A stretch of 64,000 bases of DNA, from positions 366,091-430,090 of the forward strand of contig NZ_SJPK01000001.1 of assembly GCF_007859855.1 (NCBI RefSeq), given 5' to 3'. Positions within the stretch are counted from its first letter, which is position 1. Every line of letters begins with the position of its first letter. A program made the translations under genes and the position numbers. The notes beneath the pieces are model-generated. The model had not been told where the DNA came from and made no database searches. It saw only the letters and a program-made list of their open reading frames with translations. Origin of the DNA: Allorhodopirellula solitaria (lineage in GTDB: Bacteria; Planctomycetota; Planctomycetia; Pirellulales; Pirellulaceae). This document shows positions 35,121-45,131 of the stretch, in pieces.

Positions 35121-37787
35121 TTAGGGTCCAACGCGAGGGCGTTCGGCCCACTTGGTTTGGAAGGTTTCGGATTGAACGAGGGCATGGACGAAAGCGTCAA
35201 TGCGATTACCTTTTTGGGACGCCTGCCGTGTGACGTCGGAAGCAAGACGGTGGTCCGAGATTTGGTAGGGACGCCCGAGCGCATACGCAATCAGGTACTC
35301 GGCGAATCCACGAGCGAAGGCGTCTTCGTGGGCCGCGATCGCATCGCGAAGCTCGAAGTAGTTGCCGAATGATTCCCCGTGGTGGAGTGTTCCCGAAGAA
35401 TCGATATCGAACGATTTTGATTTGGGAAGTTGGAACTTTTTAGCACTGGCAGGATTGATAGATACGGTTTCTGCGTCTCGCCAAAGACCGGCGGCAGTAA
35501 AGTTCTCCAAGCCGAATCCGATCGGGTCGATCTTGCGGTGGCATTGAGCACACTGCGGTGCCTCTTGATGAAGTGTTTGCAGTTCGCGACCGCTGCGGGG
35601 CTTACCTGACAAACGACTCAGCTGAGGAATATTGGCAGGAGGAGGCGGCGGTGGATCGTGCAGCAGATGCTTCAGAACCCATGCCCCACGAATCGCCGGC
35701 ACGGATCGTGTTCCGTCGGCACCCATGACGTGAATCGCGGCCGTTCCAAGCAGGCCGCCACGAGGCGATGTGGGCGGTAGTGTGACCTTGCGGAAGTGCG
35801 AACCTTGAACGGGCAGGTCCGTCGGCCCATTGATTCCGTAAAAGTCCGCGAGTACATCGTTGACCATCACGAAGTCGGTCTTCAACAAAGTCCCTAGCGG
35901 CAGTCGCTGGTCCAGCACGTGGCGGATGGTGGAATAGACTTCCTGGCGGGCACTGCGTCGAACCGCCTGGTCAAACTCGGGATGAAAACGGGCATCGAAG
36001 TCGAACATGTCCAGCCGCACCATGTCCAGCCACTGATGCGTAAAGCTACTGATGAATTCGTCTGATCGCGGGTCATTGAGCAAGCGATCCGTCTGAGCAC
36101 GCAGCACGTCGTCGCGTGAAAGTGTTCCCTCGTCTGCAGCAGAATAGAGTTCCGCGTCCGGCGGCGCGCTCCAGAGAAAATACGCTAGGCGGACCGCGAG
36201 TTCGCGATCGGTCAGTCGGCTGAGGTTGGAATCCAGTGAGCTAGTCTGGGGCCCATTATCGTCTGAACTCGCACCAGTCGGATCTGCGGCTAGTGCCGTT
36301 GGCTCACCGTGCTCAAGCATATACAGGAAGCTAGGAGAAGACAGGATCAAAGCGTAGGCATCGATGATCGACGCGACATGACCCTTCCCGCTCTTGCGTT
36401 TCTGCAGATACCTCTGCACGAGCTTATCGACATACTCATCGGCAGGCGTCTGGTCGCGAAAGGCCCGCGTGGCAAACGATTGAATCAAACGTCGAGCGTA
36501 GGTGGCGTTATCCTCGTGGCTGCGTCGCGGTGCGATCAGATCCATCTTCGCGGTATTGGGCCACTCATCGAAGAACGGGCCTTCCACTTCGACCCAGTCC
36601 ACCCATACGACCGGCAGTTGCCCAATACCGTTTTTCTGCGCCTCAATGCGGTGAGTCACGTAGCGGGAGGCCTGTTCCTTGTAGTCGCGCCACAGGATTT
36701 GAAACGCGCCTGATCTCCCGGGTTCCAGGTCGATGGGGATTTCGACAACGTTCGGTTTGGAAACCGTTCCCGAGATCTTTACCTGGCCGAGAACCTGATA
36801 ATCTTTCGGATTGCCAATGGCATATTCCACGTATCGCTGCCGCTGAGGTGAATCGTCGTAAGCCCCGGCGCGGATTCGCAAGAGGTAACGACCGCCAGCC
36901 GTGCTAACTTTCGGTGTCCTGATCGACGGTCGACTATGGCCTTTGTCGCGTAGCAAAAACGCACCCTCTTTGGCCTGAGGACGACGTGTGTAGTCCTGCA
37001 TCTGCTTCAAATGCACTCTCGACCTCTGTGCTTGTTTCTCAGCGTGGGCGACATCGCGAAAACCAAAGTCCTGAGGAGGGCTCGTCTCCTGGGCCAGGAA
37101 CGCATCAGCCCTCTTGATCGTGTCAAGCAACTGCTCCTGACGATCAAAGTACTCTTTCGAATGCGTGTCCTCAGGTTCAACGCGATGTATCTGCGAGCTT
37201 GGTTTCTTGCGATCGGACAACGCAGTTATCAATGCGGTCGTCGCTGTTGCGCGATATTGCTCGAACTGGTCCGCGGAGAAAAACAGAGACGCTCCTGCCG
37301 TATCAAATCCGCCGGTACTGTCGTCGGCTGGCAGGTTGGAAACGTCCGGACGAAAACCGAGCAACGCTGCGAGCGTGTTCTGGTACTCCCGTCGATTCAG
37401 CCGTCTGAGCGCGATCTCACCGCCGCTGTCGCTGAGAATGTTACGAGCCTTCACCATCTCAATGGACAGATCGTGCAGCAACGCTGCCTTTTCTTCATCC
37501 GTAATCTGCTCGGCATCCGTTGGCGGCATTTCGCCGGCATTCAAAGCTGCCAGAACCTTCGACCACCACTCCGCAGTGGGAATATCGCGGCTGATCTCCA
37601 GCGAGAGCGACTCAAGATCAAGCTGCCCTTCCTTCGATGCGGAGTCGTGGCAGTCGAAGCAGTACCGTTCGAAGATCGCCCGATGTTTCGCGGGCATAAC
37701 AGCCTGCTGCTCTGACGGCAGTTCGTCGGCAATGACGCTGCAGCAAAGCGGCAATGCGAAAAGCAGCAGTGATAAAAATAGTCTCAT
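35121..37787 (-). CDS. DUF1587/1592/1588/1585 planctomycete haem protein
   Basis: This 888-residue exported protein has the planctomycete domain chain PSCyt1-like, DUF1587, a CBM-like middle, DUF1595, DUF1592, DUF1588 and DUF1585. The ATG at 37785-37787 begins a clear signal peptide (MRLFLSLLLFALPLCCSVIA); an ATG further upstream would bury it. CFDCHDSA (Cys43, Cys46, His47) binds haem c, and a late CAQCHRKIDPIGFGLENF marks DUF1588/1585. Other recognisable parts are LRRLNRREYQNTLAALLGF, FLWSAPPDAELYSAADEGTL and GLLGTAAIHVMGADGTRSVP. It lies between a sulfatase gene and the DUF1552 gene on the same strand. Redox function on glycans is inferred. Confidence 0.9.
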   Translation of the reverse strand: MRLFLSLLLFALPLCCSVIADELPSEQQAVMPAKHRAIFERYCFDCHDSASKEGQLDLESLSLEISRDIPTAEWWSKVLAALNAGEMPPTDAEQITDEEKAALLHDLSIEMVKARNILSDSGGEIALRRLNRREYQNTLAALLGFRPDVSNLPADDSTGGFDTAGASLFFSADQFEQYRATATTALITALSDRKKPSSQIHRVEPEDTHSKEYFDRQEQLLDTIKRADAFLAQETSPPQDFGFRDVAHAEKQAQRSRVHLKQMQDYTRRPQAKEGAFLLRDKGHSRPSIRTPKVSTAGGRYLLRIRAGAYDDSPQRQRYVEYAIGNPKDYQVLGQVKISGTVSKPNVVEIPIDLEPGRSGAFQILWRDYKEQASRYVTHRIEAQKNGIGQLPVVWVDWVEVEGPFFDEWPNTAKMDLIAPRRSHEDNATYARRLIQSFATRAFRDQTPADEYVDKLVQRYLQKRKSGKGHVASIIDAYALILSSPSFLYMLEHGEPTALAADPTGASSDDNGPQTSSLDSNLSRLTDRELAVRLAYFLWSAPPDAELYSAADEGTLSRDDVLRAQTDRLLNDPRSDEFISSFTHQWLDMVRLDMFDFDARFHPEFDQAVRRSARQEVYSTIRHVLDQRLPLGTLLKTDFVMVNDVLADFYGINGPTDLPVQGSHFRKVTLPPTSPRGGLLGTAAIHVMGADGTRSVPAIRGAWVLKHLLHDPPPPPPANIPQLSRLSGKPRSGRELQTLHQEAPQCAQCHRKIDPIGFGLENFTAAGLWRDAETVSINPASAKKFQLPKSKSFDIDSSGTLHHGESFGNYFELRDAIAAHEDAFARGFAEYLIAYALGRPYQISDHRLASDVTRQASQKGNRIDAFVHALVQSETFQTKWAERPRVGP

Positions 37788-37861
37788 GGTTGACCACGCA
37801 ATTAGATGTGTTGCGGTATTGATTGACAGGAACTGCTCGTATCCAAGGTTGAACTGTCGGC

Positions 37862-39406
37862 TCACTTTCCCTTGTACTTTGGTTTCCTTGTGAACGGAAT
37901 AACGGGACGTTTCATCTCGCTGTCGGCATCGCGGAAGACCCAGGGTTCCCAAATCTTCCGTACCTCCCGCCACTGCTCAAGGGTGCGTGTTGGGTACCAA
38001 TCGGGAACTCCATTTTCTTTAAAATTGAATTCGTCTGCATGCTCGACAGCCCACTGACCAACCGTTCGCCCAGCGGGGCGCTCTGACGGAAAGACATCCT
38101 TGGCGCGGAACGTGTCGGAAACTCCCTGGTCGTCGATTACTTCCTCTCGCCAACGATTGAGCTCCGCCAGCAATTCTGACTTCACGTCAGCGTAGGCTGG
38201 GTCATCGGCAACGTTATGGACCTCGTGCGGATCGACTCGTAGATCGAATAGCTCGATCGGCGGTTTCTCGGCGGACATGAAGGCGGTTTGTTCCGGCGTG
38301 AGCTTGCCTTCCAGGTTCAACACGTTCAGTTCGGCCAGCGGCGGATAGGAACCCTCTTTGTAGAAACTGAACTGGCAGTAAGCCCGCTCCGGCATGAGAT
38401 TCAAAATGAGTTTGTGATCCTTCGATCGGATGCTGCGCATCGCATCGTGAGTCGTGCCCATTTTGTCACGGGCGGCAAAGGTGTACTGCCGATTCTTCAC
38501 CTCGTCGCTCAGTAGGCTCATTCCGTGAATTGGCACCGAGGGGGAAATTCCAGCCGCTTCGAGGACCGTCGCGCAGATGTCGATCGACATCACCATGTCG
38601 CCATTGACTTGCCCCGGCTGAACTTTGCCAGGCCAACGCATGATCATGGGAATGCGTGTCCCCTCGTCGTAAAGGAACTGCTTCCCTCGGATATGGCAAC
38701 GCCCGTGGTCACCGATAAAGAACACGATCGTGTTGTCTGCTAGGTCTTCATCATCAAGTCGGTTGAGAATGGCTCCGACTTCCCGGTCGACGAGTTGCAT
38801 CTGCTCGAGCCCATTCGCCCAGTCCCGGCGAATGAAGGGTGTGTCGGGGTAGTAGGGTGGTAGTTCAACGTCTTTGATATCGATCGGACGCTCGGGATCG
38901 CGATTCCATGATCGATGTGTGCCACCGAACGTGATGCGAGCGAAGAACGGTTGATCGGGATCGCGGTTATTCCAGTCCTTCAGATCCATGAACAGCTCTT
39001 CCTTTTTGTCGGGAAGGAAGTTGCAGTCCGTTTTCGAGCTCATCAGGACGGTGTAGTAGCCCGCGTCGGCGAGCAGATGCGGGATTGGTCGGATGCCATC
39101 CGGGAGCGGCTTTTTATCGTCGGTTCGGTGTTGGTGCGCCCCGATGTAGTTCTGGTGAAAGCCGGTCATCATTGCTGATCGAGACGTCGAGCAAACGGGC
39201 GAGGTCGTGAAGGCCCGTTCGTAGCGAACTCCCTCTGAGGCAAGCTTGTCCACGTTGGGAGTGTGAACGCCCTTCGTGCCATAGCACGATAGGTCGGGCG
39301 ACCAATCTTCGATTGTGATCCAGAGGATATTGGGCCGTTCGGCAGCGACTGCCGGGACGCATCCCAACCACATTGCAAACAGCAGATATTGAATGCGGGT
39401 CATCAT
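37862..39406 (-). CDS. Secreted sulfatase with CSTSR maturation motif
   Basis: This type I sulfatase has 514 residues, with signal peptide (IQYLLFAMWLGCVPAVAA). NILWITIEDWSPDLSCYG gives the metal-binding acid residues. The maturation motif reads PVCSTSRSAMMTG: Cys72 is in place, but Thr replaces the Pro of CxPSR. IGAHQHRTDD and FFIGDHGRCHIRGKQFLYDEG place it in the heparan N-sulfatase-like branch, where this variant seems familiar. I chose the ATG at 39404-39406 (a second ATG is 3 bp on) because it starts the leader; a start at 39460 is less fitting. It precedes the DUF1592 gene by 74 bp on the same strand. Confidence 0.9.
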   Translation of the reverse strand: MMTRIQYLLFAMWLGCVPAVAAERPNILWITIEDWSPDLSCYGTKGVHTPNVDKLASEGVRYERAFTTSPVCSTSRSAMMTGFHQNYIGAHQHRTDDKKPLPDGIRPIPHLLADAGYYTVLMSSKTDCNFLPDKKEELFMDLKDWNNRDPDQPFFARITFGGTHRSWNRDPERPIDIKDVELPPYYPDTPFIRRDWANGLEQMQLVDREVGAILNRLDDEDLADNTIVFFIGDHGRCHIRGKQFLYDEGTRIPMIMRWPGKVQPGQVNGDMVMSIDICATVLEAAGISPSVPIHGMSLLSDEVKNRQYTFAARDKMGTTHDAMRSIRSKDHKLILNLMPERAYCQFSFYKEGSYPPLAELNVLNLEGKLTPEQTAFMSAEKPPIELFDLRVDPHEVHNVADDPAYADVKSELLAELNRWREEVIDDQGVSDTFRAKDVFPSERPAGRTVGQWAVEHADEFNFKENGVPDWYPTRTLEQWREVRKIWEPWVFRDADSEMKRPVIPFTRKPKYKGK

Positions 39407-39456
39407 CTCTTTGGTCTCTCCAGATTTGTTGATTTCATGGGAGTCGGTCTCAATTG

Positions 39457-39640
39457 TCAAAACTTTACTTGGAAGGCGTGATGATTCAGGAACAGGTCGA
39501 TGTTCGGCTCGGCACGAACGATGCGTTCTTTCTTGGCATCCTCAAACTCTTCCAAAATGCCCGGCGAATTCGTCGATCGCGTGAATTCGTCTGGGGTGGC
39601 CTTCCGCTTTCCAGCGTATGACCCGATCTTTCGGCCTCAC
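39457..39640 (-). pseudogene. Degraded coding remnant, C-terminal fragment of unknown family
   Basis: The minus strand reads about 58 residues in one frame with coding-like composition, including TPDEFTRSTNSPGILEEFED and RAEPNIDLFLNHHAFQVKF, ending at a TGA (39457-39459). An in-frame stop lies directly upstream and no start is convincing. It looks like the tail of a lost gene between the FecR-like gene and the sulfatase. I do not recognise the family. Confidence 0.35.
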
Positions 39641-39666
39641 GAAGACGCGGTACTATCTGTTTCATG

Positions 39667-41118
39667 CTATAGGTCCTCACGCACTTCAAATTCGAGCGTG
39701 GGTCCGACGGACGATGGATGAGAATGTGACGCAAACGTGTGAACCAGCACGCGGCGTTCACCGCGTTGATCGCTCTGCTCTCGAACGACGACGAACGTCA
39801 GTGGCCCATCCGCATGATTGCGAACGAAATCTGTCAACTGCTCTGTTTCCACCACACACTCGCCTGACTGGCGACTTCGCGGGATCTGAAACTCGCCGAC
39901 GAATACGCCGTCTTTCGGCGATGGTGCGTCCTCCCAGCTCGATCCACGATCCCATGATCGATCGGCCCCAGCCCCACGGCTGTCTGCCCCATAAGAAACG
40001 TTCGCTACCCCATAGACTCGGAACACGTTGAGCGGGGGAAGCCGATTGGCAAAGCCCTTCTCACTTTTGACTTGATTCAACCGCAAGCGGACGGCGACAG
40101 CTGCTTCAACGTCGACATCAGAAGCATCAAACGAGAAGACGGCTTTGCGATCGTATAGAAAATCTTTCCAACTCGATTTCACCATCAGCAGTTTTGCTGG
40201 TCCGGCGTTTGTACCGCCGCGAACGAACGTCGCTTCCTTGCCACCGGTTCCGATCCGTCGAGTGGGGTTCGTTGGCCCTGCACTAACAAGGTACGTATCC
40301 AAACCCTCTGCTGTCGAAGACTCTGAGATACCCGAACGATCGACGACCACCGCCTCGTCGTCGTTCAAGAGGACGTGCTGGTCACGTTCTGGCAAGCCCA
40401 CCGAAATGCTGCCTTTGAGGACCTCAAATTCCGATATTGCGTTGGCACCGTCGACGTTCACCGCGAAGCTCGTTCCCAAATCAGTCGCTTCGCCGGACGG
40501 AGTCGCGACGACAAAGCCAATTGCTGTTTCGGGAACGTCGAGTATCGCTGCACCATCGTGCAGAAATGCTCGCATATCTGTCTGCAGTTCTAGACGAGCT
40601 GGGGATTCGAGAATCATGGTTGCCCCGGAATCGAAACGCAGCGTTGCGATCCCGCTAACCAGCAGTAGCTGGCCCGGGGGAAGCTGCGAGCCGACTGACG
40701 TCGGTAGGTCACTCACCCAGGCTGCTTCTTCGCTGCTGACCAACGTCGCAACGCGATCAGGTGACGAGAAGAACCAACTCGACCCCACGACGAGCAACAG
40801 CGACGCGGCGACAGTTAGGATCAATACCCAACCAATACGGATCCTTGAGCCGACGGCGCTCGCCACGGGCGTGTGCATACCGGCATTCTCCTCGCCTGGT
40901 CCCGGGGTTTGCGTTGTCGACTCAGGAACGATCCTTGAGTCCGCTCCATCCAACTGCTGGAGACTGGCGATGTCCCGCAAATTACAGTCGAGAATCAATT
41001 GGTCTGCGAAGGTCCTTCGGAACTTAGCATCAGCACAGAGTCGCTCGTTCAGACGTCCCATGTCGTCGTCGTCAAGGTTGCCGAGCAAGTATTGCTGGAT
41101 CAGCGCTCGATCATTCAT
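39667..41118 (-). CDS. FecR-like membrane protein, sigma-factor partner 2
   Basis: This 483-residue protein has a short cytoplasmic part (1-90, with MNDRALIQQYLLGNLDDDDM resembling an anti-sigma zinc-less N-terminus). One membrane segment follows (about 95-117, GWVLILTVAASLLLVVGSSW). A FecR domain follows (about 140-260: GIATLRFDSGATMILESPAR, FVVATPSGEATDLGTSFAVN, ISEFEVLKGSISVGL). The C-terminal 180 residues, including FSFDASDVDVEAAVAVRLRL, resemble a DNRLRE-type beta-sandwich found on secreted carbohydrate-active proteins. The ATG overlaps the stop of the upstream ECF sigma gene (ATGA). It has the same plan as 27404-29125 but with a different sensor domain. Confidence 0.82.
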   Translation of the reverse strand: MNDRALIQQYLLGNLDDDDMGRLNERLCADAKFRRTFADQLILDCNLRDIASLQQLDGADSRIVPESTTQTPGPGEENAGMHTPVASAVGSRIRIGWVLILTVAASLLLVVGSSWFFSSPDRVATLVSSEEAAWVSDLPTSVGSQLPPGQLLLVSGIATLRFDSGATMILESPARLELQTDMRAFLHDGAAILDVPETAIGFVVATPSGEATDLGTSFAVNVDGANAISEFEVLKGSISVGLPERDQHVLLNDDEAVVVDRSGISESSTAEGLDTYLVSAGPTNPTRRIGTGGKEATFVRGGTNAGPAKLLMVKSSWKDFLYDRKAVFSFDASDVDVEAAVAVRLRLNQVKSEKGFANRLPPLNVFRVYGVANVSYGADSRGAGADRSWDRGSSWEDAPSPKDGVFVGEFQIPRSRQSGECVVETEQLTDFVRNHADGPLTFVVVREQSDQRGERRVLVHTFASHSHPSSVGPTLEFEVREDL

Positions 41119-41678
41119 GGCGCGAGTCCTCCTTCGGATGTGTCAATCTTCAGCGCCAGCTCCACGCATGCGAATACCTTCTCGCGAAGCCGGCCAAGTT
41201 GCTTGTAGAGAGCGTTGGCCGACTTGCCGATTCTCGTCGCGATGTCCTGGACTTCGATTCCGTCACGGTAAGGAGCCAGCACGATATCTCGCTGCTGCGG
41301 TGACAACTTTTGAAGGCAATCCTGCAGCGCGTTCAAACTCGTTTCGTATCGCTCGCGGTCGACAGTATCAATCTCCACCGAGAGCAACTTGATCGCTTGG
41401 TCGGATAACACCAACCGACGCCGACGAGTTGAATTGATCGCTGAATGGCATTTCAGGCGGACAATGACTCTGGCCCAGGGCAGGAATCCGTCGGCGCTGT
41501 CGAGCTGGGCAATTTTCTCCCACATGGTCACGCCCGCCTCCTGCAACACGTCATCGACCGCCATCCAGTCCGAAAGCATCGACCGGGCAACACAGCGCAG
41601 CACCGGCTCATGCTGCACAAACAGCCGCATGAACTGCATCTCGGTCAACGTCTCTGGTTCGGAATCCTGCTTTGTCAT
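41115..41678 (-). CDS. ECF RNA polymerase sigma factor 2
   Basis: This ECF sigma factor has 187 residues from the ATG at 41676-41678; an alternative start at 41717 adds 13 residues. Region 2 includes FVQHEPVLRCVARSMLSDWM and WARVIVRLKCHSAINSTRRR. Region 4 has LSPQQRDIVLAPYRDGIEVQ and a recognition helix IGKSANALYKQLGRLREKVF. This sequence type is the Rhodopirellula/Verrucomicrobium ECF group. It forms an ATGA-coupled operon with the FecR-like gene downstream and lies beside the sulfatase and DUF1592/DUF1552 genes. Regulation of those genes is a plausible inference. Confidence 0.9.
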   Translation of the reverse strand: MTKQDSEPETLTEMQFMRLFVQHEPVLRCVARSMLSDWMAVDDVLQEAGVTMWEKIAQLDSADGFLPWARVIVRLKCHSAINSTRRRRLVLSDQAIKLLSVEIDTVDRERYETSLNALQDCLQKLSPQQRDIVLAPYRDGIEVQDIATRIGKSANALYKQLGRLREKVFACVELALKIDTSEGGLAP

Positions 41679-41792
41679 GCTCACCAATGCCTCGAAAATC
41701 ACGTACCTGCCGCACAATCCTGAGATTATCTCAAATTGTGCGGCAAACGCCGCTTACCCAGCCATTTCGTACCGCACGATCAATGAGTGGCG

Positions 41793-41998
41793 AATTTTGC
41801 GAGATCTTTTCTGGAGTGGACGAGGCGACGAGCTGTCCTTTCCCCACAAGTTTTCCTACGCCGAAGGCGTTGAAGAAAATAGCCGGTGGTCGAGCGCAAG
41901 CGAATACCACCGGAAACGCCGCGAAACACGCGTGCCAACCCCAAATGGGGTTGAAGATCATTCACGACGAGGTCTGCGACCCACTACGGGCTAAACGC
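41793..41998 (+). repeat. Dispersed repeat family R1, copy 3 (most complete)
   Basis: The copy starts GCGAATTTTGCGAGATCTTT and runs through GTGGACGAGGCGACGAGCTG, CCTACGCCGAAGGCGTTGAA, AATAGCCGGTGGTCGAGCGC, CACGCGTGCCAACCCCAAAT and ATTCACGACGAGGTCTGCGA. It occupies most of the gap between the ECF sigma gene and the beta-helix gene, so no gene is expected here. Confidence 0.75.
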
Positions 41999-42027
41999 TC
42001 CATTCTTCTAATCACAAAACGGAGATT

Positions 42028-42048
42028 CCTGTCAGACAAGCTGACAGG
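42028..42048 (-). terminator. Hairpin downstream of the beta-helix gene
   Basis: CCTGTCAG-ACAAG-CTGACAGG is a perfect 8-bp stem 34 bp beyond the stop of the gene at 42082-44742. On the minus strand it is followed by AATCTCCGTTTT, a weak T-rich tail. It is a candidate intrinsic terminator for that gene. Confidence 0.5.
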
Positions 42049-42081
42049 GGATCTAGTTTTGTGGAGAATCAACTGGGACAT

Positions 42082-44742
42082 TCATGGACTTGGATGGGGT
42101 AGGTTCGTACTGAGTTCGAGATCATCGATCCAGACAACCGAATCGGCGTCCGCTTGACTGACGAAACCGAGCCACTGAAGTGTCCGCCAATCCTGGCTTT
42201 TGTTGGGAAGCTTCTCGAATCGCTGCGTCTGGCCATCGGGCAGGGTCACGACGAGATCCCACGTTCCCGCGTCCTCGCCAAGCGGAGCGGTGATCTGGAT
42301 CTTGAACCACTCGCTCTCTGGCAGCGTGAGTAACTCGCCAGTGCCCACACGAAGTTGATGGTTCTCGATCCAAAGTGAAGGCCCGATGCGGTAGGGTTGG
42401 GAGCGGTCTCGCCACTCGTGTTGAAACACGGCGCCCTCTCCCAGCTTGATCGCGAAATCGCAGCGGCTGACGCCTTCCTCATGCTCCGGTGCGACGACGA
42501 ACATGGGGTAGTAGCGGTGTGACAGGTCCGATGCATCGGTCATCCGCAAAGCGTGCCGCCCGGAATGCGCCGCCTCGGTTTCCACCACCTCGATACCCGG
42601 GCGGTTGGCGTCCTGGCTAACGGACGTTGCGACGGGCAATTCGCCAGCCTCGAAGTCCTCGCGAACGGCCAGCACGGGGGTTGGGGGTGGCTGCTTCATT
42701 CTGGGGAACGTCAGGTTTTTCGATTTGGCAACCCATTGTGAATCGCCATACACGCCCGCTTTCGATGTATCGAAGGGGATGAAACCAATCTTGGACGCAG
42801 GCGCGTCGTCCTGGAGTCGAAAGTCATCGTTTGCAGTGTCGGCGAAGAGGGGATCGGCCACGATTGAGCCTGTGTCCTTGCCGCTTGCCTGCCACTGGGC
42901 AAAGGTCATCCCGGCGAAGTCAATCGGCTTGCCGTCACTGCGCCAGTAAAGATTATGATCAAGTTTGACGTTGTCGTCGGACCACGATCCGTTGAACAGT
43001 CGCCCTGAATCCCACTCGATCACGTTTCTCTCGAGCGTGAAGGACAGGTGATCTTCGACACGGCTGCGTTTGAGTTGGTACTCACGCGAGTAGGCAAAGA
43101 TATTGTTGCGGATCAGATTGTCGCGACCATAGTGCTGGTGATAACCGCCCGACTTGGTCCGGTAGACGAGGTTGTTTTCCATCAAGATGCCGGTGCTGCC
43201 CTCGTCGTTGTAGAGCCCCCAGCCGCCGTAGCCCCACGCCAAGATATCATGGATCACGTTGTTACTGATGCTCGTGCCAGCGGATGGGCCGAGTGTGTAA
43301 ACGCCACCCATGTCGCTGAGCCATCCCCAGCCGAGATGATGGATATGGTTGAACTCGATGCGGTTGTTCACTGCCAGGCTGTCCGAGTATCCCCACCGCC
43401 AACCGACCGAGATGCCGGTGTAGTAAAGATCCGCGATCTCGTTATGGGTCACGGTATTGTTACCGGACTGACCGATCCAGACTCCGACGGCGCAGGGAAA
43501 AACGCGACCGCCATGGCGAATGAAGTTATTGTCGATCGTGATGTTACTCGTGCGCTCTTCCTTGTTCTCGGAGATACCCATGTCGCCGATCCGAATTCCC
43601 CCGGCGCCGAGATCGTGCAGATCGCAATGTGTTACTTGGCTATCGCGACAACCCTTGCGCAGCCACAAACCGTAGGTAGCGACGCGGCCGATCTCGCAAT
43701 CGTGGAACGTGACCGAGCGGGCACCGTCGATCTGTACCGCCGCCTCGATCGATGCCGCCGCCTGCGTCGGCTCGAACCCACGTGGCGGTGTTTGCCAACC
43801 AGTGTGTTGAAAGGCGATGCCACGAAAGTTGAGATGTTCGACGAATTTCCCCGCCGCCGGATCACCGACAATTTCGATCAACTTGTCCGCGACAGGAGCG
43901 ATGGCAATCGTCGAGTTCGGCGTTTCCCCTGGCCTCGGTAGATAGTGCAGCGTACCGTCGTCATCGAGGAACCACTCGCCTGGCTCGTCCATTGCCGCAC
44001 GATAGTTCTCGAGCACATAGGCGGTATCTCGGGTCAGTGGGTTCCAGGATTTCATCTGTTTTCCCGACGTCAACAGCTTGCACGCGTCGACATCGATCCC
44101 ATCGAGAAACTTCCGCGTATTGTCCCACTTGTGGAATAGCAGAATCTGAGCCTGATGATTCTCGGCCGCGGAGAGGTCACGTAGCGTCGCAAGATCGCGA
44201 GGATCCGCGTAGAGCGTTTGCCGGGCGATGGGTTGGGGATTGGCCCCCAAGGTTTCACCCATCGTTTCCTTCGCTTTCCGCAGATAATAGAAAAACGCAT
44301 CCGGCTCACGAGCCCGCACGGCACGCCGACCGTTCACCCAAAGCTGTTCAAACCGCCATTTCGGATCGACACTCGCCGTCCACGTTCCATCCGGCTGCGC
44401 GGCAAAACCGTCGATCGCCTTCCCGCCCGAGACCACGGGTTGCGCTCCCGAAGCTGCTTCGTAGGTCACTGGCGCCCCAGCTTTCCCGGAGTCCTCCGGA
44501 GTGAACACGATCGGAACTGTGATCGGATAGACCCCCTCCGCAACCACCACCCGCACGGCCTCGTCACCCGGGAGACGACGAATCGCATCACGTGCTTCCG
44601 CGATGGAGCGAAGTGGCCCGTCAGGCGAAACGTTCAGCACCCGTTCCGCCACGGCCGTGTTGCCTAGCGACAGGAACACCGCAAGCAAACAAAATGAGAT
44701 CGGCGACTCACTGGGAATGTAAAAAAGACCGCTTCGTCGCAT
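42082..44742 (-). CDS. Secreted right-handed beta-helix protein 2
   Basis: This 886-residue protein has a signal segment ([18 protein letters not shown]). The N-terminal part ([40 protein letters not shown]) and the layout up to about residue 300 parallel the protein at 31305-33569. A beta-helix follows (about 310-600), with turns such as [40 protein letters not shown] and [20 protein letters not shown]. The C-terminal 200 residues form a beta-sandwich-like region ([32 protein letters not shown]). It is probably a polysaccharide lyase or glycan-binding protein of the pectate-lyase superfold; the precise activity is unknown. Confidence 0.85.
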   Translation of the reverse strand: MRRSGLFYIPSESPISFCLLAVFLSLGNTAVAERVLNVSPDGPLRSIAEARDAIRRLPGDEAVRVVVAEGVYPITVPIVFTPEDSGKAGAPVTYEAASGAQPVVSGGKAIDGFAAQPDGTWTASVDPKWRFEQLWVNGRRAVRAREPDAFFYYLRKAKETMGETLGANPQPIARQTLYADPRDLATLRDLSAAENHQAQILLFHKWDNTRKFLDGIDVDACKLLTSGKQMKSWNPLTRDTAYVLENYRAAMDEPGEWFLDDDGTLHYLPRPGETPNSTIAIAPVADKLIEIVGDPAAGKFVEHLNFRGIAFQHTGWQTPPRGFEPTQAAASIEAAVQIDGARSVTFHDCEIGRVATYGLWLRKGCRDSQVTHCDLHDLGAGGIRIGDMGISENKEERTSNITIDNNFIRHGGRVFPCAVGVWIGQSGNNTVTHNEIADLYYTGISVGWRWGYSDSLAVNNRIEFNHIHHLGWGWLSDMGGVYTLGPSAGTSISNNVIHDILAWGYGGWGLYNDEGSTGILMENNLVYRTKSGGYHQHYGRDNLIRNNIFAYSREYQLKRSRVEDHLSFTLERNVIEWDSGRLFNGSWSDDNVKLDHNLYWRSDGKPIDFAGMTFAQWQASGKDTGSIVADPLFADTANDDFRLQDDAPASKIGFIPFDTSKAGVYGDSQWVAKSKNLTFPRMKQPPPTPVLAVREDFEAGELPVATSVSQDANRPGIEVVETEAAHSGRHALRMTDASDLSHRYYPMFVVAPEHEEGVSRCDFAIKLGEGAVFQHEWRDRSQPYRIGPSLWIENHQLRVGTGELLTLPESEWFKIQITAPLGEDAGTWDLVVTLPDGQTQRFEKLPNKSQDWRTLQWLGFVSQADADSVVWIDDLELSTNLPHPSP

Positions 44743-45131
44743 CTCGGCTACTCCCTAAATACAAGGTGACAACCAAAAACGGAGCATCACGTCTTCACCG
44801 GTTCGGTTGTATCGGGTGTTGTCGGCACTGGGCGAACAGCTCGCCGCCCAATCCCGGCGATAGATTGTGGCAAGACGGCCAAATCGTGTTCAGGAATCAG
44901 GCTGAGCAGGCTGAGCTTTGCTACGATCTATGTTCATGGTGGGGCAGCGGACAAGCTTACCAGAATGGAGCTGGCGTCGGGGAATGGAGGGCGCGTCCAT
45001 TGCGGCGCATCTTCTGCGGTACCGAGACTACCTGACTGGCTTCCATGCCACCTGTGTTCGAAACCGGCCGGATCGTTTTCGGGTGCGTTTCGTGATTCAT
45101 CTTTTTCATTTTTCCCCACGGATGACGATTC
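44743..45131. other. Intergenic region between divergent genes
   Basis: About 390 bp separate the start of the beta-helix gene (minus) from that of the esterase (plus). Both promoters should lie here. I found no convincing promoter boxes, repeat or extra gene. Confidence 0.4.
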
